Counted from the first letter of the stretch, positions 1 to 5,624 are shown. The stretch: DNA of 22,637 nt from Treponema sp. (GCA_017617145.1 JAFZWX010000164.1:1-22637), one strand, 5' to 3'. The notes: generated by a model not told the origin, from the letters alone. Translations and numbers: made by a program.

Positions 1-61
1 GCTTCCACTTGGACCACAAGTCCTTAAGCTTACCAAACACTTTTTTAAGCCATTCGTTCAT
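1..61 (-). CDS. fliF: Flagellar MS-ring protein FliF, N-terminal fragment
   Basis: Only the first 20 codons are inside the window; the gene runs off the left edge. The visible start reads MNEWLKKVFGKLKDLWSKWK, an amphipathic Lys/Trp-rich N-terminus that resembles, from memory, treponemal FliF proteins. FliF forms the MS ring in the inner membrane, on which the rod and export apparatus assemble. The ATG at 61 is preceded by a very strong purine-rich Shine-Dalgarno (AAGGGAGGGG, 66-75). The gene lies 127 bp downstream of fliE, as expected for a flgB-flgC-fliE-fliF operon. The call rests on position plus a short N-terminus, so it is good but not certain. Confidence 0.8.
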   Translation of the reverse strand, partial: MNEWLKKVFGKLKDLWSKWK

Positions 62-65
62 CAGA

Positions 66-75
66 CCCCTCCCTT
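66..75 (-). promoter_or_regulatory. Strong Shine-Dalgarno of fliF
   Basis: On the minus strand AAGGGAGGGG lies four bases before the ATG at 61. It fixes the fliF start and is stronger than the ribosome sites of most other genes in the window. Confidence 0.7.
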
Positions 76-157
76 GAACGAATCAATGCAAATTTATAGT
101 AAATTTAATTAATTATACCATAGGAGGGAATATTTGACAACTAATTTTTTTTAAAAT

Positions 158-208
158 GAAATTACAATCTATGAGCCTGTTGAAGGGTTAGCGTGTAGTT
201 GTAATTTC
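158..208. repeat. Hairpin built from the fliE 3' end, with a dispersed repeat in its loop
   Basis: GAAATTACAA (158-167) and TTGTAATTTC (199-208) are perfect 10-bp inverted repeats. The right arm is the last coding stretch of fliE (codons for Glu-Ile-Thr and part of the next), and the left arm is its inverted copy downstream of the stop codon. Directly after the fliE TAA (188-190) the minus strand reads CCCTTCAACAGGCTCA, a variant of the CCCTTCGACAAGCTCAGGG repeat found next to hslV. It could act as a 3' stabilising hairpin. There is no clear U-tract, so it is not called a terminator. Confidence 0.6.
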
Positions 209-541
209 GTTCCAGCCAGATACCAGGCGGTCAATAACAGTCTGTGCAAGACTAAGGCTCATGCGTGCCTTCTGCATAGCTATTGTAACGTCAGCAACAT
301 CAACACTATCCGGATCTGTTATTACCTGTTCCTGCAGTTTTGTAACATCCATCTGTTGTGTATTAACAGTATTTACTGCATCCATAAGATAATCTTTAAA
401 AGATAGAGTTCCGTCTTTTTGAGTTGTATGAAGTAATGAAGTTTTATCTGTATTTTGAGTTAAAGAAACAATAGAACCAGTGCCATAATGAGCAGCATCT
501 GTTCTAGTCATCTGTAATGTTCCAAATTCCGGTATTTTCAT
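188..541 (-). CDS. fliE: Flagellar hook-basal body protein FliE
   Basis: A 117-residue protein of normal FliE length. FliE is the small adaptor between the MS ring and the proximal rod. The C-terminal half carries the family pattern: SFKDYLMDAVNTVNTQQMD followed by DVADVTIAMQKARMSLSLAQ and a final helix that packs in the rod. An in-frame ATG exists at 589, but the ATG at 541 is preferred because GAGGGG (547-552) lies 5 bases upstream and the protein then begins MKIPEFGTLQ. It follows flgC and precedes fliF, the usual order. The gap to flgC is large (about 180 bp) and filled by a nested hairpin, unlike the tight division operon. Confidence 0.93.
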   Translation of the reverse strand: MKIPEFGTLQMTRTDAAHYGTGSIVSLTQNTDKTSLLHTTQKDGTLSFKDYLMDAVNTVNTQQMDVTKLQEQVITDPDSVDVADVTIAMQKARMSLSLAQTVIDRLVSGWNEITTTR

Positions 542-604
542 TTTTTCCCCTCTTGGGTCAATTATGGATGATAAAAAGTAATTTGTCAAACTGATATTTT
601 ATTC

Positions 605-719
605 GTTGAGAGGGCGACCGTAGCAGAAAAAGACTGAGGACAACTTCCTTCTGTTGGCCGAAGGCTTTTTCTGCGAGAGGGAGCCCTCTCAACAACTAAT
701 ACCAATTTTCAAATTAGTT
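605..719. repeat. Nested hairpin element between flgC and fliE
   Basis: Outer arms GTTGAGAGGG (605-614) and CCCTCTCAAC (684-693); inner arms GCAGAAAAAG (623-632) and CTTTTTCTGC (665-674); innermost CAAC (641-644) and GTTG (653-656). The stretches between the inner and innermost stems, ACTGAGGA and GCCGAAGG, do not pair. They differ only by transitions when read in the same direction. A second small hairpin, AACTAAT (694-700) with ATTAGTT (713-719), lies against it and starts one base after the flgC stop codon. It could modulate expression within the operon. Confidence 0.65.
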
Positions 720-720
720 T

Positions 721-1179
721 TTATTGTGCAATTTTAAGTGCTGCACTGAACATATCCTTAGCACCATCAATAACAGTAGCATTTGCTTCATAAGCTCGCG
801 ACGCTGAAATCAAATCTACCATTTCGTTTACGATATTTACGTTAGGATATTCAACATAACCTGCGTTTGGACCACTTTGAATTGCATCAGGGTGTGTCGG
901 ATCATAAACAAGACGTCCCTGTGTAGTGTCTTTTACGATTTCAGTTACCTTTACGCCTTTTCCAGGACCGTTGTCCAAAGTAGAAGGAACAAAAGGACTG
1001 TTCCACTGAGGATTTGAATCGCTTACAGGACTCATAACTACAGTAGATTTTTTAAATGCACCACCTTCCTGTGTACGTGTTGTAGATGCATTTGCAATAT
1101 TATCAGAAATTACATCACTTCTAAGTCTTTCTGCTGCCATTCCGGTAGCTGCAATATTTATACTGGTGAACATTCCCAT
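721..1179 (-). CDS. flgC: Flagellar proximal rod protein FlgC
   Basis: A 152-residue rod protein. The N-terminus MGMFTSINIAATGMAAERLR and SDVISDNIANASTT match the conserved rod/hook 'flg_bb_rod' motif. The C-terminus VDLISASRAYEANATVIDGA is the matching C-terminal helix; the two helices pair in the assembled rod. The reading frame is open further upstream (to 1305), but that part is translated repeat DNA. The ATG at 1179 is chosen because CTCCTT on the plus strand (1190-1195, AAGGAG on the coding strand) lies 10 bases upstream and the conserved motif starts there. It follows flgB after a 153-bp gap filled by a GC-rich palindromic stretch and heptamer repeats. Confidence 0.95.
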   Translation of the reverse strand: MGMFTSINIAATGMAAERLRSDVISDNIANASTTRTQEGGAFKKSTVVMSPVSDSNPQWNSPFVPSTLDNGPGKGVKVTEIVKDTTQGRLVYDPTHPDAIQSGPNAGYVEYPNVNIVNEMVDLISASRAYEANATVIDGAKDMFSAALKIAQ

Positions 1180-1217
1180 AATTCTAAATCTCCTTATATT
1201 CAAAAACTGTTTAGCAG

Positions 1218-1333
1218 GCGTTACGGGCGGCGTTTGAGCCCGCAGAGGGGGTAGTGAGCAACGCAGTGCGAACGAGGGGGGAGACTTCCCCCTCCTACTA
1301 TTCACTATTCACTATTCACTATCCCCTATACCC
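1218..1333. repeat. Heptamer repeat element with GC-rich tail, between flgB and flgC
   Basis: Read on the minus strand from the flgB stop codon there are five perfect 7-base units: GGGTATA, GGGGATA, then three copies of GTGAATA (1333 down to 1299), ending in GTAG and a G-rich stretch. The same design recurs on the plus strand at 22465-22500. The adjoining DNA down to about 1218 is GC-rich with short inverted repeats: GGGGG and CCCCC around 1277-1292, and GCGTT with AACGC around GGGC and GCCC. The first G overlaps the last base of the flgB stop codon. Confidence 0.75.
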
Positions 1334-1749
1334 TATTTCTTCATAGCTACATTAACCTGCTCAAATTCAAAACTTGTAAGCTGTGTGAGAAGTCTGTACT
1401 GCATCTGAATCTGAAGGATATTGTTGGCTTCGGTTTCGGCATCTACATTGTTGCCGTTTGCTTTTGAAGTTGTAGTATAATCAACAACCCGGCGTGGTTC
1501 TACTTCGCGGTAATCATAAGGAGTATTAATCTGAATATGACGGCTGTCTGTAGTAGTAAGTTTGAAAGAATCTTTTGCAATTTGTTCTGATTCAAGAGCA
1601 CTTTTAAGCTCTGACTCAAAATTTACAACTGAGCGTTTAAAATTAGGAACTTCACTGTTTGCAAGATTGTTTGCGCTAACCTGATATCGTAGTGAAGTTA
1701 CATCCAATTCACGCTGCAACAAATCGATTGAGCGTGTAAAACTATTCAT
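1333..1749 (-). CDS. flgB: Flagellar proximal rod protein FlgB
   Basis: A 138-residue rod protein, normal FlgB length. The N-terminal motif VSANNLANSEVPNFKR (near residues 24-39) is the FlgB form of the rod consensus. The C-terminal helix ANNILQIQMQYRLLTQLTSF is typical of the family. FlgB forms the innermost rod ring on FliE/FliF. The ATG at 1749 has an AGGAGG ribosome site 7 bases upstream. It is the first gene of the flgB-flgC-fliE-fliF block, separated from hslU by 653 bp of palindromic DNA, with a candidate sigma-28-type promoter at 1787-1813. Confidence 0.95.
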   Translation of the reverse strand: MNSFTRSIDLLQRELDVTSLRYQVSANNLANSEVPNFKRSVVNFESELKSALESEQIAKDSFKLTTTDSRHIQINTPYDYREVEPRRVVDYTTTSKANGNNVDAETEANNILQIQMQYRLLTQLTSFEFEQVNVAMKK

Positions 1750-1786
1750 TCACTTGCCTCCTGAAAATTTGTTTACATCTAGTTGA

Positions 1787-1813
1787 TTTTCGGAAAATGG
1801 AAAAAATAGTTTA
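1787..1813 (-). promoter_or_regulatory. Candidate sigma-28 (FliA-type) promoter for flgB
   Basis: On the minus strand TAAA (1810-1813), a 15-base spacer, then TCCGAAAA (1787-1794). The sigma-28 consensus is TAAA-N15-GCCGATAA, so the -35 matches fully and the -10 matches at 6 of 8 positions. It lies 38 bases before the flgB ATG. The surroundings are AT-rich, so chance is possible and confidence is moderate. Confidence 0.4.
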
Positions 1814-1833
1814 GAAAAAAAATAGATCTTATT

Positions 1834-1983
1834 AAAAAAAACGGCTCCCAGGGGAGTTCGAAGTTCAAAACCGGCGGTTCACCGCCTACATGCTGAAGTG
1901 CCTTGTAATTATATACTTGGCCGCCTTGCGGCCGCACTTCAGAATGTTTTTGCCCTCCGAACTCCCCTTCCGCCGTTTTTTTT
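1834..1983. repeat. Nested hairpin element upstream of flgB, with T-tracts at both ends
   Basis: Stems from outside in: AAAAAAAACGGC (1834-1845) with GCCGTTTTTTTT (1972-1983); GGGGAGTTCG (1851-1860) with CGAACTCCCC (1958-1967); CTGAAGTGC (1893-1901) with GCACTTCAG (1934-1942). Small local hairpins sit inside: GGCGG-TTCA-CCGCC (1873-1886) and GGCCGC-CTT-GCGGCC (1919-1933). A- and T-runs on the outer stem could let it terminate transcripts on either strand. Reading frames through it are artefacts of its palindromic sequence. Confidence 0.75.
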
Positions 1984-2050
1984 CAATTGATTCTTTTTGA
2001 TTTACCTGTTTTTGTGTTTTCCAAAAATCAACTGGGTGTAATTTTGGACC

Positions 2051-2416
2051 GGGATATTTTGTAAAAAAAATAAATGCATATAAAAAAATCCGAGTGCCTA
2101 TTGAAGAGACTGAAATTTTTAATGAATTGATTAAAAAAATAGCGGAAGCCGAATTATTAAACAAGTTTGAAAACAAATCTGCTTGAGCGTAGGGGTGGCT
2201 GCAAACTACTTCGACGCTTGCCGAGCGAAGCGAGAAAAATTTTTCATTGCAAGCTTCGCCGTAGTTTGCAGACACACCTTAGCGGAAGCAGATTTGTTTT
2301 CCTTTTGATTACATTCGGCTGGGAGCTTTTTTTTTCTCATAAATACATCAAAAATTTAATCGATTCAATAGCGCTCGGATTTTTTTTCTTATGAATTCAT
2401 CTTTACAAAATATACC
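2051..2416. repeat. Long imperfect palindrome (~360 bp) overlapping the hslU 3' end
   Basis: Stems from outside in: ATATTTTGTAAA (2054-2065) with TTTACAAAATAT (2402-2413); AAAAAAATCCGAG (2082-2094) with CTCGGATTTTTTT (2374-2386); CTATTGAA (2098-2105) with TTCAATAG (2364-2371); AAATTTTT (2113-2120) with AAAAATTT (2350-2357); AGCCGAAT (2147-2154) with ATTCGGCT (2313-2320); GAAAACAAATCTGCTT (2169-2184) with its complement (2286-2301); CTGCAAACTAC (2199-2209) with GTAGTTTGCAG (2261-2271); GCTTGC (2216-2221) with GCAAGC (2249-2254). The outermost right arm is the last codons and TAA of hslU; the left arm is an inverted copy. No gene is credible inside it. Confidence 0.85.
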
Positions 2417-3806
2417 GTGACAAATCCTGGTTTTCGGAGATATTCTGGAGTTTTGAATCTACATACGCGGCGTCAATTTTTATGGTTTCGCCTTTATGTT
2501 CATCAGCATCAAAGTTTATATCTGCCAAAACCTTTTCCATAATTGTATGAAGACGGCGTGCCCCAATGTTTTCTGCAGAATTATTTACTTCTTCTGCTAC
2601 AACACTCATGCGGTCAAGTGCATCTTCTGTAATGTTGAGTTTAACATCTTCTGTTTCGAGCAATGATGTATACTGCATGATAAGGCTGTTTTTTGGTTCC
2701 TTAAGAATGCGCTTAAAGTCTTCCTTATGAAGTGAATCAAGCTCTACACGTAATGGGAATCGTCCCTGAAGTTCAGGAATCAAATCGCTTGGAGCTGCAA
2801 CACTGAAGGCACCTGCTGCAATAAACAGAATATGAGTTGTATCTACAACACCAAATTTTGTATTTACGTTGCTGCCTTCTACAATTGGAAGAATATCGCG
2901 CTGAACACCTTCGCGGCTTACATCCTGTCCGTGACTTTCACCATGAACTGCAATTTTATCTATTTCATCAATGAAGATAATACCGCTCTGCTCTACTCGC
3001 TTTTTGGCCTCATCAGCAACTTTATCATGATCTACCATACTGTCCAGAACTTCTTCTGTGATGATTTTGCGTGCTTCTTTTACAGTAACAGAACGCTTTT
3101 TACTGCGTCCGTTTCCGTTCATGATATTTAAAATTCCCTGCATGCTGTTCTGAAGATCATCAATGCTTCCACCTGTGATGATTTCCATATTTGGCATACC
3201 AGACTGACGGTGAACTACTAAATCAATTTCGCGGTCTTCGAGCTTTCCTTCACGGAGCATCTGGCGGAATTTTTCTCTTGTGTTATTCTGAGAATCATTC
3301 TTAGCGGCATCAGGGGCTTCAAGAATAATTACGTCGCCCTGATTTGCATCAGCTTTCTTTTCGTCTTTTTTCTCTTCCTTTTCTGTACCAGGGAGAAGAA
3401 GATCAAGAAGGCGTTCTTCTACAACGCTAACAGATTTTTCGCGCAGCTGATCTTCCATTTCGGCTTTTACATCATTAAAGCCAACTGCCATAAGATCGCG
3501 TACCATGCTTTCTACATCGCGGCCTACGTATCCAACTTCTGTATACTTTGTAGCTTCAACCTTAATAAACGGAGCACCACAAAGCTTTGCAAGACGGCGA
3601 GCAATTTCTGTTTTACCACAACCTGTTGGTCCAATCATTAAAATATTTTTTGGAGCAACTTCATCGCGGATTTCTTCCGGCAATTTAAGACGACGGAACC
3701 TGTTACGCAAAGCAACAGCCACAGCCCGCTTAGCTTCCTTCTGGCCAATAATATACTGATCAAGTCTTTCAACAATCTGTTTTGGTGTTAGTTCTATATT
3801 TTCCAT
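2403..3806 (-). CDS. hslU: ATP-dependent protease ATPase subunit HslU (ClpY)
   Basis: A 467-residue AAA+ unfoldase that feeds substrates to the HslV peptidase in the cytoplasm. Visible motifs: Walker A GPTGCGKT (59-66), pore loop GYVG (92-95), Walker B FIDEID (278-283), and the C-terminal end LSRYIL, whose tail inserts between HslV subunits to activate them. The region at about 110-245 is the substrate-handling I-domain, with a Lys/Glu-rich low-complexity stretch at 142-151. The ATG at 3806 follows AAAGGA at a 6-base spacing. It lies downstream of hslV with a 51-bp gap that contains a dispersed repeat. Its stop codon is inside the arm of the large palindrome, which could affect termination or mRNA stability. 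Confidence 0.98.
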   Translation of the reverse strand: MENIELTPKQIVERLDQYIIGQKEAKRAVAVALRNRFRRLKLPEEIRDEVAPKNILMIGPTGCGKTEIARRLAKLCGAPFIKVEATKYTEVGYVGRDVESMVRDLMAVGFNDVKAEMEDQLREKSVSVVEERLLDLLLPGTEKEEKKDEKKADANQGDVIILEAPDAAKNDSQNNTREKFRQMLREGKLEDREIDLVVHRQSGMPNMEIITGGSIDDLQNSMQGILNIMNGNGRSKKRSVTVKEARKIITEEVLDSMVDHDKVADEAKKRVEQSGIIFIDEIDKIAVHGESHGQDVSREGVQRDILPIVEGSNVNTKFGVVDTTHILFIAAGAFSVAAPSDLIPELQGRFPLRVELDSLHKEDFKRILKEPKNSLIMQYTSLLETEDVKLNITEDALDRMSVVAEEVNNSAENIGARRLHTIMEKVLADINFDADEHKGETIKIDAAYVDSKLQNISENQDLSRYIL

Positions 3807-3826
3807 TAATATTCCTTTAGTCCCGC

Positions 3827-3857
3827 GGTCCCTGAGCTTGTCGAAGGGGTCGAAGGG
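3827..3857. repeat. Dispersed GGTCCCTGAGCTTGTCGAAGGG repeat between hslV and hslU
   Basis: On the minus strand the hslV TAG is followed at once by CCCTTCGAC, then CCCTTCGACAAGCTCAGGG. Related copies lie after fliE (about 172-187), in the element at 4573-4601 (diverged, TTCGATAAACTCAACCACC) and at 19871-19911. Such sequences are common short intergenic repeats in many bacterial genomes. Their function is not known to me. Confidence 0.75.
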
Positions 3858-4400
3858 CTATTCCAATGTTTCTATAGTTAAATTCTGATTTGTATAAATA
3901 CAAATGCTACCCGCAATATTAAGCGAACGTTCTGCAATTTCGCGGGCGCTCAAGTCTGAACTGTCAAGATAAGCAAGAGCAGCCGAATATGCAAAGTTTC
4001 CGCCGGAACCAATTGCAATTGCATCCTTTTCAGGTTCAATTACGTTTCCGTCTCCACTTATCAAAAGAATCTTTGATTTATCTGCAACAAGGAGCATTGC
4101 TTCGAGCTTCTGCAATGTGCGGTCAGTACGCCATGCCTTGGCAAGTTCAACAGCAGAGCGCATAATGTCTCCGTTATATTCCTTTACCTTAGCTTCAAAT
4201 TTATCAAGCAGAGTAAATGCATCGGCAACGCTTCCTGCAAACCCTGTGAGTATTTTTCCATCATAAATCTTTCTAACTTTACGAGAGTTTCCCTTGCAGA
4301 CAGTGTCTCCCAAAGTACACTGCCCGTCTCCCGCCATAGCAACCTGCCCGTTACGTCGAACAGCCAGCACCGTAGTGCTTCGAATCTTTGTTTTTGGCAT
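3858..4400 (-). CDS. hslV: ATP-dependent protease peptidase subunit HslV (ClpQ)
   Basis: A 180-residue threonine peptidase of the proteasome beta fold, which forms dodecamers capped by HslU. The block [19 protein letters not shown] aligns, from memory, with the mature N-terminus of E. coli HslV (TTIVSVRRNG), so Thr9 is the expected catalytic residue after a short propeptide, [23 protein letters not shown] and [19 protein letters not shown] are the conserved C-terminal parts. Two in-frame ATGs exist (4412, 4400). The one at 4400 is chosen because GGAG lies 6 bases upstream; that site overlaps the upstream ATG codon. It is first in an hslV-hslU operon with its own promoter at 4432-4460. Confidence 0.97.
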   Translation of the reverse strand: MPKTKIRSTTVLAVRRNGQVAMAGDGQCTLGDTVCKGNSRKVRKIYDGKILTGFAGSVADAFTLLDKFEAKVKEYNGDIMRSAVELAKAWRTDRTLQKLEAMLLVADKSKILLISGDGNVIEPEKDAIAIGSGGNFAYSAALAYLDSSDLSAREIAERSLNIAGSICIYTNQNLTIETLE

Positions 4401-4431
4401 TAAAATCTCCAATTTAATAAACTATGTTTTA

Positions 4432-4460
4432 AATATAATAATAAATGTGTTAATTGGCAA
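4432..4460 (-). promoter_or_regulatory. Sigma-70-type promoter of hslVU
   Basis: On the minus strand TTGCCA (4455-4460), a 17-base spacer, then TATATT (4432-4437). Both boxes match the consensus at 5 of 6 positions and the spacing is ideal. The predicted start near 4425 gives a leader of about 25 bases to the ATG at 4400. No CIRCE-like heat-shock operator was noticed. Confidence 0.65.
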
Positions 4461-4470
4461 ATGAAAAATG

Positions 4471-4668
4471 AAGATTTGGAAAATCCGGGCGTTCCCCTGC
4501 GCTCACTCACTCCGTTCGTTCGCTCCGGGTCGCTATGTTCCGTGTTCCGCTTTCGCTCCAGCCGCTTCCTTCGGGGTAGTTTCGATAAACTCAACCACCC
4601 CTCAGTCCAGTGGCCACCTTCGGTGCACTTCACAGCGCTAACGCATCCATTCTTGTATGAAAAATCTT
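4471..4668. repeat. Composite palindromic element upstream of hslV
   Basis: Weak outer arms AAGATTT (4471-4477) and AAATCTT (4662-4668); next GCGTT (4489-4493) with AACGC (4640-4644), and GCGCT (4499-4503) with AGCGC (4634-4638). An inner hairpin pairs GGGGT and AGTTT (4573-4582) with AAACT and ACCCC (4587-4601), and contains a diverged TTCGATAAACTCAACCACC repeat. The rest is GC-rich with repeated CGTTC/CGCTCC motifs, quite unlike the AT-rich flanks. Open frames across it on both strands look like translated repeat, not genes. Confidence 0.55.
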
Positions 4669-4673
4669 ATTTT

Positions 4674-4982
4674 TCCGACTTAACAAAATACAACGGCGGT
4701 TAAGTCGGAGAATTTCAAAGAAAATGGAATCTATTCATTACCTAAAAGTCACTTGTTTCCGACTTAACTTAGTAAATGATTGGTTAGGTCGGAAGATTTT
4801 CAAAAAAAGAGAATATATTTAACTCTCAATTTTGATTATTCATTAAATTCGAACTATTATTCTCCGACTTAACTAAGATTATTAACAGTTAAGTCGGAAG
4901 AAACCCGAAAATTTAATTATTTATTATGTTCTTCGTCAAAAATAACTCCGACTTAACAAGTAAAATCCACAGTTAAGTCGGA
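4674..4982. repeat. Array of four identical-geometry hairpins (11-bp stem, 14-nt loop), helically phased
   Basis: Each unit is TCCGACTTAAC, 14 bases of variable sequence, then GTTAAGTCGGA. Units: 4674-4709, 4758-4793, 4863-4898, 4947-4982. Start-to-start distances are 84, 105 and 84 bp, i.e. 8, 10 and 8 turns at 10.5 bp per turn. The four 14-base centres share no obvious sequence. Unit 2 has one arm change (GTTAGGTCGGA). The spacers (48, 69 and 48 bp) are AT-rich and non-coding. The array lies between the 3' end of the J-domain gene and the hslVU promoter. The geometry fits a set of protein-binding dyads on one face of DNA, or repeated RNA hairpins. No known family is recognised. Confidence 0.9.
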
Positions 4983-5036
4983 ACTTTCATAAATAATCAT
5001 ATTATACTTAAAAAGAAAAAATCAAATAAAGAAAAA

Positions 5037-5624
5037 TCACACCATCATAAGCCCTGTATCATCAGAAGAAATAATTGTGCGGGCGAGAACGTTGACGGCG
5101 TCCTGGACCATTTTTAATTCAAAGTTGCAGGTTGATAAAATTACAGGGTCATTGCAGTATTTGAGCAGAAACTTATAGCACTTAATGGAGTTCCAGTAAT
5201 GCTGCATAACTTCAAGGGAGTTCTGGTCAAGTGCTTTTTTGTCCAGATAATTTATGTTGTGAAAATGAAGGATCTGGTGACCATTGTCATATTCGTTTCG
5301 TGCCACCTTGTACAAATAATCAAAATAGTTGCGACACTTGTAGCTGTAGGTTTTTCCGTCGGGGCCGATTTTTGTAAAGACATATGTCTGGGCTGCAGAG
5401 CCGTCATCACTCTTAATTTCTGTTTCTTTTGTTTTTGTACGACCTGCAGAATACGCTTTATTTATCAAAAGAATATATTCGTTATAAAGTTCCTTATCCT
5501 TTTCCGCGGCATGATCCGGATGATATGTCATAAGGATTTTCCGATAAGCCTTTTTCATTTCGTCCGGGTTATCAGTTGTTTTGAGAAAATCTACAAACTC
5601 CTGAAAATCTTCTTTGAAAGCCAT
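5037..5624 (-). CDS. J-domain (DnaJ-like) protein, uncharacterised
   Basis: A 195-residue protein with a short N-terminal J-domain: helix II EMKKAYRKILMTY, the HPD loop (His35-Pro36-Asp37) and helix III ELYNEYILLINKAYSAG. HPD is the tripeptide that stimulates DnaK ATPase. There is no G/F region, zinc centre or classical C-terminal substrate domain. The rest (about 70-195) starts with YVFTKIGPDGKTYSYKCRNYFDYLY and is not recognised. The gene sits 16 bases after xerC, so it is probably the last gene of the long division operon, and hslVU follows downstream. A role feeding substrates between DnaK and HslVU is conceivable from position but is inference only. The ATG at 5624 has AGGA about 10 bases upstream. 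Confidence 0.8.
   Translation of the reverse strand: MAFKEDFQEFVDFLKTTDNPDEMKKAYRKILMTYHPDHAAEKDKELYNEYILLINKAYSAGRTKTKETEIKSDDGSAAQTYVFTKIGPDGKTYSYKCRNYFDYLYKVARNEYDNGHQILHFHNINYLDKKALDQNSLEVMQHYWNSIKCYKFLLKYCNDPVILSTCNFELKMVQDAVNVLARTIISSDDTGLMMV

Noticed and set aside
1886..2275. Open reading frame of 129 codons on the minus strand
   Set aside because: It runs through two palindromic elements; composition and sequence reflect the hairpin arms, with no plausible domain or ribosome site.
2167..2394. Open reading frame of 75 codons on the plus strand
   Set aside because: It lies wholly inside the long palindrome and is the mirror reading of its arms.
4400..4703. Open frames on both strands across the GC-rich element upstream of hslV
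   Set aside because: They are translated repeat DNA with no domain, and the minus-strand one covers the hslVU promoter.
4674..4982. Integron attC sites (arms contain ACTTAAC and GTTAAGT, matching RYYYAAC/GTTRRRY)
   Set aside because: With only 14 bases between the core sites there is no room for the inner L boxes, and no gene cassettes lie between units.
4674..4982. Short CRISPR array with 36-bp repeats
   Set aside because: The central 14 bases of each unit differ, spacers are unequal (48, 69, 48), and no cas genes are near.
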